Shown: positions 35,536-49,311 of the stretch, piece by piece
Layout: each line of letters starts with the position of its first letter
Position numbering within the stretch: position 1 is the stretch's first letter
From: Streptomyces sp. CB02959
Lineage (GTDB): Bacteria; Actinomycetota; Actinomycetes; Streptomycetales; Streptomycetaceae
Direction: 5' to 3'
Length of the DNA: 64,000 nucleotides
Assembly: GCF_002803155.1 (NCBI RefSeq)
Contig: NZ_NNBP01000009.1
Location: 186,001-250,000, forward strand
Made by a program: the position numbers and the translations under genes
The notes under the pieces: model-generated
What the model was told of the DNA's origin: nothing
The model's input: only the letters and a program-made list of their open reading frames with translations
The model's database searches: none

Positions 35536-35578
35536 ACTACGTAGTGCCGAGTACCACTACACGGTATCACCGAGTAGT
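35536..35578 (-). promoter_or_regulatory. Probable PadR operator
   Basis: ACTACGTAGT at 35536-35545 is a perfect palindrome. A second, spaced pair ACTAC (35556-35560) and GTAGT (35574-35578) follows. Repeated ACTAC/GTAGT half sites just upstream of padR suggest a two-dimer operator over the promoter. Confidence 0.5.
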
Positions 35579-35688
35579 TCGCCGGGGCAGCACTTGTACG
35601 AGGGGCGCGCCGGGCCCAACGGCCGCCCGATGCCGCTCGGTTGACTCCCCACTCCGGACCCGCCCAGCGGAATCAACACCCCGGCGAT

Positions 35689-35713
35689 AAAAATCGACAC
35701 TGTGTAGACTTTT
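35689..35713 (+). promoter_or_regulatory. Palindromic operator before SDR-TetR operon
   Basis: A 25-base near-perfect palindrome (AAAA...TC-GACAC-T-GTGTA-GA...TTTT, two mismatches per arm) lies 48 bases before the SDR start. Its length and symmetry fit the TetR regulator encoded by the second gene of the operon. Confidence 0.55.
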
Positions 35714-35760
35714 CGGTGTGGGAGCGCTTCAGCTCTTCGCGAGACCTTCCTGGAGGAGCA

Positions 35761-36609
35761 ATGGACAAGCGGAACTGGCTCATCACCGGCGTCAGCACGG
35801 GCCTCGGACGCGCCTTGGCCCAAGCCGCCCTGGCCGCCGGGCACACCGTCGTCGGCACCGTCCGCTCGGAGCAGGATCTGCAAGCCTTCGAAGAACTCGA
35901 ACCCGGGCACGCTCACGGCCGCATCCTGGACGTGACCGACGACGGCGCCGTCTCCGGCGTGGTCGCCGAAGTGGAGCAGAGCGTCGGCCCCTTGGACGTC
36001 GTCGTCGCCAACGCCGGCTACGGCCTGGAGGGCACCTTCGAGGAGACCCCGCTGGCCGAGGTGCGGCGACAGTTCGACGTCAACGTCTTCGGGGCGGTGG
36101 CCACCCTGCAGGCGGCGCTGCCCCACATGCGCCGGCGCCGCCGCGGACACCTGATGGCCGTCACCTCCATGGGCGGGCTCATGGCCGTGCCCGGCATGTC
36201 GGCCTACTGCGGCAGCAAGTTCGCCCTGGAAGGCATCCTGGAGGCGCTGGGCAAGGAGGTCGCACAGTTCGGGATCCACGTGACGGCGATCGAGCCCGGC
36301 TCCTTCCGCACCGACTGGGCTGGACGGTCCATGACACGCGCCGCGCGGACCATCGACGACTACGACGAGCTGTTCACCCCCATCCGCGAAGCGCGGCAGA
36401 AGGCCAGCGGGAATCAGCTGGGCAATCCGGCCAAGGCCGGGGAGGCAGTCGTGCACATCACCACGGTCGAGCGGCCGCCGGCCCACCTCGTCCTCGGCTC
36501 GGACGCGCTGCGGCTGGTCCACGCCGCGCGCACGGCCGTGGACGAGGAGATCCGCGCATGGGAGACGCTCTCCCGTACGACCGACTTCGCCGAGGGCGCT
36601 CAGCTCTGA
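35761..36609 (+). CDS. Classical SDR oxidoreductase
   Basis: The 282-residue short-chain dehydrogenase has the cofactor motif TGVSTGLGRALAQAAL, the NAG motif VVANAGYG, and the catalytic Ser and YxxxK in TSMGG...YCGSKFALEG. The arginine in GTVRSEQDL favours NADP(H). GGAGGAG stands just before the ATG. It is coupled to a TetR gene (stop and start overlap in TGATG) and preceded by a palindrome, so it is probably self-inducible by its substrate, which is unknown. Confidence 0.92.
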   Translation: MDKRNWLITGVSTGLGRALAQAALAAGHTVVGTVRSEQDLQAFEELEPGHAHGRILDVTDDGAVSGVVAEVEQSVGPLDVVVANAGYGLEGTFEETPLAEVRRQFDVNVFGAVATLQAALPHMRRRRRGHLMAVTSMGGLMAVPGMSAYCGSKFALEGILEALGKEVAQFGIHVTAIEPGSFRTDWAGRSMTRAARTIDDYDELFTPIREARQKASGNQLGNPAKAGEAVVHITTVERPPAHLVLGSDALRLVHAARTAVDEEIRAWETLSRTTDFAEGAQL

Positions 36610-37223
36610 TGCCCGGCGACCACCCCGTGCGGAGCCGTCGCTCCGCCGAACGCAAGGGCGATGTCCGGGAGCGGGCCATCCTCGACACCTGCGAAGTCCT
36701 GCTGGCACAGAAGGGCTACGACGCGATGACCGTCGGCGACGTCGCCCAGGGCGCCGGCATCACCCGCGGTGCCCTGTACTTCTACTTCGGCTCCAAGCAG
36801 GAAGTGGTCACGGCGCTCGTGGCCCGGACCGTCGAGCATCTGTGGGAGCGGTCGCGGGCCACTGCGCGGGCCGACGAGCCGCGCCAGGCCATCGCGGCAG
36901 CCATGCAGCGCACGGTCGACCTGTGGAACGAACACGGTCTGGTCATGCGCACGGCGATCGACCTGTCGTTGACCGTGCCCGAGATCGGCAAGCTGTGGAG
37001 CCATACCGCCGACCTGTTCATCGCGGCCATCACCGCCGTACTGGAACGCGCCGGCATCCAGGCCGGCGCCGCACCGGAACAAGCCTCGGCGATGGCACGC
37101 GCCCTGTGCTGGATGATCGAGCGGACCTTCTACCACGCCTCGCAGGAGTCCCGCGAGAAACTACAGGAGGCCTCCGCGACCTGCGAACACATCTGGCTGA
37201 CCAGTGCCGGTCTGACCAGCTGA
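36609..37223 (+). CDS. TetR/AcrR family regulator, operon partner of the SDR
   Basis: This 204-residue protein has the N-terminal HTH (RAILDTCEVLLAQKGYDAMTVGDVAQGAGITRGALYFYFGSKQEVVTALV) and a C-terminal domain similar to EthR (LWNEHGLVMRTAIDLSLTVPEIGKLWSHTADLFIAAIT, MIERTFYHAS). It shares one base with the SDR stop. It probably represses its own operon through the 35689-35713 palindrome (inference). Confidence 0.92.
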   Translation: MPGDHPVRSRRSAERKGDVRERAILDTCEVLLAQKGYDAMTVGDVAQGAGITRGALYFYFGSKQEVVTALVARTVEHLWERSRATARADEPRQAIAAAMQRTVDLWNEHGLVMRTAIDLSLTVPEIGKLWSHTADLFIAAITAVLERAGIQAGAAPEQASAMARALCWMIERTFYHASQESREKLQEASATCEHIWLTSAGLTS

Positions 37224-37266
37224 GGCGTTCTCCGCGCCGCCCTCCAGTACTCGACGATCCGGTCGC

Positions 37267-37536
37267 TCACTCGAAGCTCACCCCGGCAGCCTTCGATTCG
37301 AAGTCGGCGGCGTGCGACGCCACCGTCCGCGCATGGCCGCGCAGCAGCTCGGCGCGTTTGTGCATCTCCTCCGGGTGGATGGAGAAGCTCTCCCCCGCGC
37401 CTCCTCCGGGGAATTCACGGACCTTGTCCTCGTTGACGCTCGGCCAGTTCACCCCGATGAACTGAAGGAACGACACCACCTCGTCCGGCAGCTCGATCGC
37501 CGTAGCGCCCCCTTGGTCGCACCCGCCGCAGCCCAT
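37267..37536 (-). pseudogene. Truncated WXG100/type VII secretion effector relic
   Basis: The 89-codon frame joins two unrelated N-terminal pieces. ATAIELPDEVVSFLQFIGVNWPSVNEDKVREF is the usual start of large Streptomyces polymorphic-toxin-like effectors; HPEEMHKRAELLRGHARTVASHAADFESKAAGVSF is the start of a small WXG100-like helical protein. An internal deletion has apparently fused them and removed both bodies. It lies at the edge of the polyene cluster. Family recognition is by eye and moderate. Confidence 0.45.
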
Positions 37537-37676
37537 CAGAGCGTATTCAAGGGAGGGCAACGGGAGCGCACATGCGAGCTCTATGGATCGTCATCAATGC
37601 TTCCGGACAGGCGACTTGGGGCCATCGAGCGCTTCGGCGTTCACGCGGTCCGGGTGACGGGGACGGCTCCGTGGCC

Positions 37677-37721
37677 GGAGGAGGCAGGAGCGGGTGCGCG
37701 GCTGGAGGAGGCAGGAGCGGG
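37677..37721. repeat. Two-copy 18-base direct repeat
   Basis: GGAGGAGGCAGGAGCGGG occurs at 37677-37694 and again at 37704-37721, a 27-base period. Looks like a small tandem duplication. Confidence 0.6.
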
Positions 37722-37781
37722 CGCCCTTCGGAGGGGCGGCGCATTGTAACCGGTCAAATGTGATCAACGGTCGTCATATTT

Positions 37782-37797
37782 CTAGCAATTTCCGTAG
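37782..37797 (+). promoter_or_regulatory. PAS-LuxR (PimM-type) operator candidate before cholesterol oxidase
   Basis: CTAGCAATTTCCGTAG matches the PimM target pattern CTVGGGAWWTCCCBAG at 13 of 16 positions. It lies in an AT-rich promoter-like region 133 bases before the oxidase start. PAS-LuxR activators control polyene macrolide clusters; the regulator gene itself is not in this window. Confidence 0.45.
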
Positions 37798-37929
37798 TCT
37801 TTCGTGATCAGGATGGGCGCGCGCGGCGGCTCGGGCTGATGGACGGCCCGCGATTCCCACCGGGGACGGCCCCCGCGGACCAGCCCTGCGGGGAAAAGTC
37901 CTGTCGGCGAAGGCCAGGTACTCATCAAC

Positions 37930-39591
37930 GTGTTCGAGAATCAGCAGAACCAGCATCTGTCACGGCGTCGTCTGCTCGGACTGGCGGCCCTCAGCGGCGC
38001 CGCCGTCGCCGGGATGACCACGATTTCCGCCGCGCCGCGCGCCACGGCCGCCGAGCGGCAGAGCCCGCGGGCGACCAACGGCTCGTTCGTACCGGCCGTG
38101 GTCATCGGCACGGGGTACGGCGCCGCGGTATCCGCGCTGCGGCTCGGCGAGGCCGGTGTTCCGACGCTCATGCTCGAAATGGGCCAGCTGTGGAACCAGC
38201 CCGCGGACGACGGCAACATCTTCTGCGGAATGCTCAAGCCCGACCGCCGCTCCAGCTGGTTCAAGTCACGCACCGAGGCGCCGCTGGGCTCGTTCCTGTG
38301 GCTGGACGTGATCAACCGCGACATCACCCCGTACGCGGGCGTGCTCGACAAGGTGCACTTCGACCAGATGTCGGTGTACGTGGGTCGGGGTGTCGGCGGC
38401 GGCTCGCTGGTCAACGGCGGCATGGCCGTGGTCCCGAAGCGCACGTACTTCGAGGAGGTGCTGCCCCAGGTGGACGCCGCCAAGATGTACGAGCAGTACT
38501 TCCCGCGCGCCAACTCCATGCTCAAGGTGAACCACATCGACAAGAGCTGGTTCGAGGAGACGGAGTGGTACCAGTTCGCGCGGGTCTCGCGCGAGCAGGC
38601 GAGCAAGGCGGGCCTGAGCACCACCTTCGTCCCCAACGTCTACGACTTCGACCACATGCGGCGCGAGGCGGCCGGCGAGGTCCCCAAGTCCGCGCTGGCG
38701 GGCGAGGTCATCTACGGCAACAACGGCGGCAAGCAGAGCCTGGACAAGACGTACCTGGCCGCCGCGCTGGGCACCGGCAAGGTCACCATCGAGACCCTGC
38801 ACCGGGTCAAGGCGATCCGTCAGCAGGCGGACGGCAACTACGTGCTGTCCGTGGAGCAGATCGACGCCGACGGCAAGGTCCTCGCCCAGAAGGAGATCTC
38901 CTGCGGCCACCTGTTCCTCGGTGCCGGCAGCCTCGGCTCCACCGAGCTGCTGGTGCGGGCCCGGGACACCGGCGCGCTGCCCCGCCTCAACTCCGAGGTC
39001 GGCGCGGGCTGGGGCCCCAACGGCAACATCATGACCGGCCGGGCCAACCACGTCTGGAACCCCACCGGCTCCCACCAGTCGTCGATCCCCTCCCTGGGCA
39101 TCGACGACTGGGACAACCCGGCCGCCCCGGTCTTCGCGGAGATCGCGCCGATGCCGGCCGGCCTGGAGACCTGGGTCAGCCTCTACCTGGCGATCACGAA
39201 GAACCCCGAGCGCGGCACCTTTGTCTACGACAAGGCCACCGACCGGGCCGTACTGCGCTGGACCCGGGAGCAGAACGCGCCCGCGGTCGCGGCCGCGAAG
39301 TCGCTCTTCGACCGGATCAACAAGGCCAACACGACGATGTACCGCTACGACCTGTTCGGGCCGGAGCTGAAGAACTTCGCCGACGACTTCTGCTACCACC
39401 CGCTCGGCGGCTGCGTCCTGGGCAAGGCCACCGACGAGTACGGGCGGGTCGCGGGCTACCGCAACCTCTACGTCACCGACGGCGCGCTCATTCCGGGCTC
39501 CATCGGAGTCAACCCCTTCGTGACCATCACGGCGCTGGCCGAGCGCAACGTCGAGCGGATCATCGCGGAGGACGTGCGCACCGCTGCCTAG
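37930..39591 (+). CDS. Secreted cholesterol oxidase (ChoA/PimE type, GMC fold)
   Basis: The 553-residue protein has a twin-arginine signal (SRRRLLGLAALSGAAVAG, residues 11-28, cleavage near residue 41), the FAD motif Gly60-Thr-Gly62-Tyr-Gly64, and the class I cholesterol oxidase active-site segments: AEIAPMPAGLE (base Glu), CYHPLGGC (His) and GVNPFVTITALAERN (Asn). It oxidises 3-beta-hydroxysterols to 3-keto-4-ene sterols. In the pimaricin cluster the homologue PimE is needed for polyene production and is thought to link it to fungal sterols. The GTG start at 37930 lacks a strong ribosome site. A terminator follows. Length is normal (typical about 546). Confidence 0.95.
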   Translation: MFENQQNQHLSRRRLLGLAALSGAAVAGMTTISAAPRATAAERQSPRATNGSFVPAVVIGTGYGAAVSALRLGEAGVPTLMLEMGQLWNQPADDGNIFCGMLKPDRRSSWFKSRTEAPLGSFLWLDVINRDITPYAGVLDKVHFDQMSVYVGRGVGGGSLVNGGMAVVPKRTYFEEVLPQVDAAKMYEQYFPRANSMLKVNHIDKSWFEETEWYQFARVSREQASKAGLSTTFVPNVYDFDHMRREAAGEVPKSALAGEVIYGNNGGKQSLDKTYLAAALGTGKVTIETLHRVKAIRQQADGNYVLSVEQIDADGKVLAQKEISCGHLFLGAGSLGSTELLVRARDTGALPRLNSEVGAGWGPNGNIMTGRANHVWNPTGSHQSSIPSLGIDDWDNPAAPVFAEIAPMPAGLETWVSLYLAITKNPERGTFVYDKATDRAVLRWTREQNAPAVAAAKSLFDRINKANTTMYRYDLFGPELKNFADDFCYHPLGGCVLGKATDEYGRVAGYRNLYVTDGALIPGSIGVNPFVTITALAERNVERIIAEDVRTAA

Positions 39592-39636
39592 GTGTTCTGA
39601 CCGCTGACCCATCGGGCGCGCCCCAGGGCGCGCCCG

Positions 39637-39665
39637 ACGACGCCCCTGTCGACCAGGGGCGTCGT
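39637..39665 (+). terminator. Terminator after cholesterol oxidase
   Basis: ACGACGCCCCTG-TCGAC-CAGGGGCGTCGT is a perfect 12-base stem with a 5-base loop, 46 bases after the stop. It separates the oxidase from the glycosyltransferase operon. Confidence 0.65.
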
Positions 39666-39700
39666 GGCGTCCGGGCCTGCGCCGAGGCCCAAACCCGGGT

Positions 39701-39716
39701 CTACGGATTTTCCGGT
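39701..39716 (+). promoter_or_regulatory. Weak PAS-LuxR operator candidate before glycosyltransferase
   Basis: CTACGGATTTTCCGGT matches CTVGGGAWWTCCCBAG at 12 of 16 positions and lies 93 bases upstream of the glycosyltransferase start, between the oxidase terminator and the next operon. Confidence 0.35.
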
Positions 39717-39808
39717 GGCCGGCGTGAGATCAAAGAGAGGTGCGGCCAGTCGATCCGCGCAGGGGCGGTGCTCGCCGAACCCCGTCCGTCCTCGCTGAAA
39801 GGGAATCC

Positions 39809-41197
39809 ATGGACTCCGCCCGACGGCCGATCCTTTTCGTCAGTCTTCCGGAAAGTGGGCTGGCCAACCCGCTGCTCGTCCTCGCCGAGGAACTCTCCCG
39901 GCGGAACGTGCCGGACCTCTGGTTCGCCACCGATGAGCCGCGGCGTGCGGACGTGAAGCGGATTTCGGTGGGCTCCCCGGTGGAATTCGGCTCGCTGGGG
40001 GAGGTCGTCAGCGAGCTGTCCGCGGTGACGTGGAGCGACGAGATCTACCGGGAGATCACCCAGTCGTCGCGGTTCAAGGCGCATCGCGCGGTCATCAGGC
40101 ACTCGTTCGTGCCGGCGGCGCAGGATGCGAAGTTCCGGAAACTGGCGGCCATCGTCGACGAGGTCCAGCCGGCTTTGATGGTCATCGACTGCATCAGCGG
40201 GTTCGGCATCGAGCTGGCCATCTCGCGGGGAATTCCCTTCGTGTTGAGCGTGCCGTTCGCACCGAGCAACGTGCTGACGGCTTTCACGCCGTTCGGGAAG
40301 GGGTACACGCCGTGGGGCTTTCCCGTCCCGCACACCGGACTGCCGTATCGCATGACGTTGGCGCAGCAGATCAGCAACCAGTTGTTCAAGTGGCGGACGC
40401 TGGCACTGTTCCTGGCGCCGCGGATGAGCAAGGTGGTGGCGCAGGACACCCGGCGGCGGAAGGAACACGGGCTGTCGTCGATGAGCCCGATGGAGCGGAT
40501 CGAAAGCGCCGAGCTGGTGCTGTGCAATTCGATTGCCGAGCTGGATTATCCGGTGCGCATTCCGTCGCAGATGCGGTTGGTCGGGACGATGGTGCCGCCC
40601 CTGCCGGAGGCTCCGGACGACGAGGAGCTGTCGACCTGGTTGGACGCGCAGACCTCGGTGGTCTACGCGGGGTTCGGGACGATCACCCGGCTGACCCGGG
40701 ATCAGGTGAGTTCCATGGTGGAGGTGGCCCGGCGCCTCGAAGGACGGCATCAGGTGCTGTGGAAGCTGCCGTCGGAGCAGCAGCACCTGTTGCCGCCGAA
40801 GGAGACGCTGCCGGGCAACCTGCGCATCGAGAGTTGGGTGCCCTCCCAACTGGACGTGCTGGCGCATCCGAACGTGAAGGTGTTCTTCACGCACGCCGGC
40901 GGCAATGGTTACAACGAGGGCATGTATTTCGGAAAGCCCCTGGTGGTCCGGCCGTTGTGGGTGGACTGCTACGACCAGGCGGTGCGGGGCCGGGACTTCG
41001 GCATCAGCCTGACCCTCGACCAGCCTCGGGACATGGACGTCAATGACGTGGTCGACAAGTTGACCCGCGTGCTGGAAACCCCCTCCTTCCGCAGGAATGC
41101 GGAGCGACTCGGTGCTTTGCAGCGGGCGGCGGGCGGTCGGGCGGCAGCCGCCGACCTGATCCTCGGGCTGCCGGTTCTCGCCGGGGCCCACCAGTGA
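39809..41197 (+). CDS. Mycosaminyltransferase-type glycosyltransferase (PimK/NysDI type)
   Basis: This 462-residue GT1-family enzyme has the GT-B layout with LFVSLPESGLANPLLVLAEELSRR at the N-terminus and the nucleotide-sugar part VVYAGFGTITRLT, LRIESWVPSQLDVLAHPNVKVFFTHAGGNGYNEGMYFGKPLVV. Length and wording match polyene GTs (PimK, NysDI, AmphDI) that attach GDP-mycosamine to the macrolactone. GAAAGGGA precedes the ATG at 39809. It is followed by the sugar aminotransferase, P450, ferredoxin and loading PKS in the same direction, so it probably heads the operon. Confidence 0.9.
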   Translation: MDSARRPILFVSLPESGLANPLLVLAEELSRRNVPDLWFATDEPRRADVKRISVGSPVEFGSLGEVVSELSAVTWSDEIYREITQSSRFKAHRAVIRHSFVPAAQDAKFRKLAAIVDEVQPALMVIDCISGFGIELAISRGIPFVLSVPFAPSNVLTAFTPFGKGYTPWGFPVPHTGLPYRMTLAQQISNQLFKWRTLALFLAPRMSKVVAQDTRRRKEHGLSSMSPMERIESAELVLCNSIAELDYPVRIPSQMRLVGTMVPPLPEAPDDEELSTWLDAQTSVVYAGFGTITRLTRDQVSSMVEVARRLEGRHQVLWKLPSEQQHLLPPKETLPGNLRIESWVPSQLDVLAHPNVKVFFTHAGGNGYNEGMYFGKPLVVRPLWVDCYDQAVRGRDFGISLTLDQPRDMDVNDVVDKLTRVLETPSFRRNAERLGALQRAAGGRAAAADLILGLPVLAGAHQ

Positions 41198-41253
41198 AGA
41201 AGCCCGTGCGCGCGCGTCGGGCGTGTGGAAATACGAAGAGGATGAGGTAGCGG

Positions 41254-42312
41254 ATGTCGTTCACATATCCCGTTTCCCGGCCCGCTTTGAACGGACGCGA
41301 GCTGGAGTACCTGACCGCGACGGTCGAGGACGGGTGGATATCGTCGCAGGGGCCGATGGTCCGGCGTTTCGAGCAGGCCTTCGCCGACTACAACGGGACC
41401 GCGCACGGCGTGGCCTGTTCGTCCGGCACGACCGCACTGACCTTGGCGCTCCGCGCCCTGGGAGTCGGTCCCGGCGACGAGGTGATCGTCCCCGAGTTCA
41501 CGATGGTGGCCTCCGCGTGGGCGGTGACGTACACGGGTGCCACTCCAGTGTTCGTCGACTGCGGAGACGACCTCAACATCGACGTCTCGCGCATCGAAGA
41601 GAAGATCACGTCGCGGACGAAGGTCCTCATGCCGGTCCACGTCTACGGGCGGCGCTGCGACATGGACGCGATCATGGACATCGCGTTCCAGTACAACCTG
41701 AAGGTCGTGGAGGACAGCGCCGAGGCGCACGGCGTCCGGCCGACCGGGGACATCGCCTGTTACTCGCTGTTCGCCAACAAGATCATCACGGCCGGCGAGG
41801 GCGGCATCTGCCTCACCGACGACCCCAAGCTCGCGGACCAGATCGCGCACCTGCGGGCGATGGCCTTCACCAAGGACCACAGCTTCCTGCACAAGAAGTT
41901 GGCGTACAACTACCGCATCACGGCCATGCAGGCCGCCGTGGCCCTGGCGCAGACCGAACGCCTCGACGAGATCCTCGAAGTGCGCCGCAGGATCGAGAAG
42001 CACTACGACGAGGGGCTGGCCGACGTCCCCGGCATCACGCTGATGCCCCCGCGGGACGTGCTGTGGATGTACGACCTCCGGGCGGAACGCCGGGCGGAGC
42101 TCCAGGCGTTCCTGGCCGACCACTCCATCGAGACCCGGCTCTTCTTCAAGCCGATGAGCCGGCAGCCCATGTACTTCGACCCCGACTGGCCGTCGCTCAA
42201 GGCCAGCGAGTTCGCCGAGGACGGGCTCTACCTGCCCACGCACACCGACCTGTCCCCCGCCGACCAGGACTTCATCGTCAGCAAGATCCGGGCCTTCTAC
42301 GGCGTCCGTTGA
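41254..42312 (+). CDS. DegT/DnrJ-type aminotransferase for GDP-mycosamine (PimC/NysDII type)
   Basis: The 352-residue PLP enzyme has the DegT/DnrJ/EryC1 sequence: GTTALTLALRALGVGPGDEVIVPEFTMVASA, VVEDSAEAHG and the PLP lysine Lys176 in SLFANKIITAGEGG. Small polyene clusters use this family to transaminate GDP-3-keto-6-deoxymannose to GDP-mycosamine. The GDP-mannose 4,6-dehydratase that supplies its substrate is not in the window. It lies 56 bases after the glycosyltransferase and 31 bases before the P450. Confidence 0.92.
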   Translation: MSFTYPVSRPALNGRELEYLTATVEDGWISSQGPMVRRFEQAFADYNGTAHGVACSSGTTALTLALRALGVGPGDEVIVPEFTMVASAWAVTYTGATPVFVDCGDDLNIDVSRIEEKITSRTKVLMPVHVYGRRCDMDAIMDIAFQYNLKVVEDSAEAHGVRPTGDIACYSLFANKIITAGEGGICLTDDPKLADQIAHLRAMAFTKDHSFLHKKLAYNYRITAMQAAVALAQTERLDEILEVRRRIEKHYDEGLADVPGITLMPPRDVLWMYDLRAERRAELQAFLADHSIETRLFFKPMSRQPMYFDPDWPSLKASEFAEDGLYLPTHTDLSPADQDFIVSKIRAFYGVR

Positions 42313-42343
42313 TCGACCCCGTCGGAGAGAGGAAATTCCGTTC

Positions 42344-43519
42344 ATGACGCACTCGGACCCGGTGGTGGTGGACTTCCCCACCCGCAAACCCGGCGTGCCC
42401 TTCCCGCCGCCCGACTACGACGGGTACCGCGACCACGAGGGGCTGGTCCTCTCGCGCCTGCCCAACGGCGCCCGGGCGTGGCTGGTCACCCGGCACGAGG
42501 ACGTGCGCACCGTGCTGACCGACTCAAGGATCAGCTCCAACCCCTCGCACAAGGGCTTCCCCAACGTCGGGACGGTGGGCGTGCCCACGCAGGAGCAGAT
42601 CCCCGGCTGGTTCGTGGGGTTGGACTCCCCCGAACACGACCGGTTCCGCAAGGCCCTCATCCCCGAATTCACCGTGCGGCGCATCCGGGGGTTGCGCCCG
42701 GCGATCGAGCGCACGGTGGAGGAGCGCCTCGACGCGATGCTGGCCGCGGGCAACTCCGCCGACCTCGTCGCGGACTACGCACTGCCCGTGCCGTCCCTGG
42801 TGATCTCGACACTGCTCGGCGTGCCGCCCTCCGACCGCGACTTCTTCGAGTCCCGGACCCGCACCCTGGTCTCGCTCCGCGCCTCGACCGACGCGCAGCG
42901 CGAGACCGCCGTCAAGGAGCTGCTGCGCTACATCAAGCGGCTGGTGGGCATCAAGGCGAAGTGGCCCGGCGACGACCTCATCAGCCGGCTGCTGGCAGCC
43001 GGTTCGATCGCACCGCACGAGCTGTCGGGCGTGCTGATGCTGCTGCTCATCGCCGGCCACGAGACCACTGCCAACAACATCGCGCTGGGCGTCGTCACAC
43101 TGCTGCGGAACCCCCAGTGGATCGGTGACGACCGGGCGGTGGAGGAGACCCTGCGCTTCCACTCGGTCGCCGACATCGTGTCCCTGCGGGTGGCCGTCGA
43201 GGACGTCGAGATCGGCGGGCAGCTCATCAAGGCGGGCGACGGCATCGTGCCGTTGATCGCCGCGGCCAACCACGACACGAGCGCCTTCGAGTGCCCGCAC
43301 ATGTTCGACCCCTCCCGGAGCGCCCGTCATCACGTGGCGTTCGGCTACGGGATCCACCAGTGCCTGGGCCAGAACCTGGTGCGGGTCGAGATGGAGATCG
43401 CCTACCGCAAGCTCTTCGAGCGCATTCCCGACATCCAACTCGCCGTTCCCGATGAGGGTTTGAGCATCAAGTACGACGGCGTGCTCTACGGCCTGGAGCA
43501 GCTTCCCGTCCGCTGGTAG
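42344..43519 (+). CDS. Cytochrome P450 of polyene tailoring (PimG/NysN type)
   Basis: The 391-residue class I bacterial P450 has the I-helix AGHETTANN, the ExxR pair in VEETLRFH and the heme loop FGYGIHQCLGQNLVR with Cys340 as iron ligand. Directly followed by a 3Fe-4S ferredoxin gene, it matches the P450 that oxidises the exocyclic methyl branch of polyene macrolactones to the carboxylic acid in pimaricin, nystatin and amphotericin. GAGAGGAAA precedes the ATG. Confidence 0.93.
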   Translation: MTHSDPVVVDFPTRKPGVPFPPPDYDGYRDHEGLVLSRLPNGARAWLVTRHEDVRTVLTDSRISSNPSHKGFPNVGTVGVPTQEQIPGWFVGLDSPEHDRFRKALIPEFTVRRIRGLRPAIERTVEERLDAMLAAGNSADLVADYALPVPSLVISTLLGVPPSDRDFFESRTRTLVSLRASTDAQRETAVKELLRYIKRLVGIKAKWPGDDLISRLLAAGSIAPHELSGVLMLLLIAGHETTANNIALGVVTLLRNPQWIGDDRAVEETLRFHSVADIVSLRVAVEDVEIGGQLIKAGDGIVPLIAAANHDTSAFECPHMFDPSRSARHHVAFGYGIHQCLGQNLVRVEMEIAYRKLFERIPDIQLAVPDEGLSIKYDGVLYGLEQLPVRW

Positions 43520-43611
43520 GCACCGTCCCGCCAACGGAAGGCCAGTCCCGTCCGCGCGGTGCGCCAGTGGCCGCCGGTGGACCCCAATCCCCTTGCAGGA
43601 GAGACATCGGC

Positions 43612-43803
43612 ATGCGTATCACCATCGATTCGGAGCGCTGCGTGGGCGCGGGCCAGTGCGTGCTGTCCGCGCCACAGGTCTTCGACCAGGACGAGGACGG
43701 GATCGTCACCCTGCTCGCCGCGCCCGGCCCCGACGAGGCGGCCAAGGTCCGCATCGCGACGGCGCTGTGCCCCTCCGGGGCGATCACCGCACACGAGGGC
43801 TGA
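43612..43803 (+). CDS. 3Fe-4S ferredoxin (PimF type)
   Basis: This 63-residue acidic ferredoxin reads CVGAGQC then ALCPSGAI, that is C-x2-A-x2-C...CP, where the missing fourth cysteine specifies a 3Fe-4S cluster. Such ferredoxins pass electrons to the neighbouring P450. AGGAG lies upstream of the chosen ATG. It sits 92 bases after the P450 and 63 bases before the loading PKS. Confidence 0.95.
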   Translation: MRITIDSERCVGAGQCVLSAPQVFDQDEDGIVTLLAAPGPDEAAKVRIATALCPSGAITAHEG

Positions 43804-43866
43804 CGCCCGCACCGGGCGATCCACCTGCCGGATCCCCCAACCGACGCAAGCGCTCGACATCCGGGA

Positions 43867-49080
<5,214 letters not shown>

Positions 49081-49146
49081 CGGGCAGGTGGGGCAGGCGC
49101 CTTCCGGGGCGCCCACCACCGTCGACCAAGGCCGGGGTTCCGGCGC

Positions 49147-49179
49147 GGGGTCCGGTCGTCCTTAGGTCGACCGGGCCCC
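49147..49179 (+). terminator. Terminator after the loading PKS
   Basis: A 12-base stem with one wobble position (GGGGTCCGGTCG / CGACCGGGCCCC) and a 9-base loop begins 67 bases after the stop. It suggests that the phosphatase downstream has its own promoter. Confidence 0.55.
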
Positions 49180-49271
49180 GCACGGCCCGTTGCCCATGGG
49201 GAGCGCCGGCAGCGCCTGCGCGTCGGCCCGCCGGACGCGGTGCCCCGGAGTGGCCCGACCGCTGCACAAAA

Positions 49272-49287
49272 CTAGCTAATTCCTGTC
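49272..49287 (+). promoter_or_regulatory. Weak PAS-LuxR operator candidate before phosphatase
   Basis: CTAGCTAATTCCTGTC matches CTVGGGAWWTCCCBAG at 11 of 16 positions, mainly in the left CTAG and the central AATTCC. It lies 25 bases before the phosphatase start, close for an activator. Confidence 0.25.
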
Positions 49288-49311
49288 TATTTCGGACCGT
49301 ATGGTCTCGTC

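Larger units (their letters stand above)
37537..37929. other. Intergenic region at the left edge of the polyene cluster
   Basis: This 393-base gap contains a short direct repeat (37677-37721), a clearly AT-richer promoter-like stretch (about 37,740-37,810) and a PAS-LuxR-type operator candidate. No gene is supported. Confidence 0.5.

Noticed and set aside
41223..41238. PAS-LuxR-like site before the aminotransferase
   Set aside because: Only about 10-11 of 16 positions match the pattern and it lies within an apparent operon; too weak to list.
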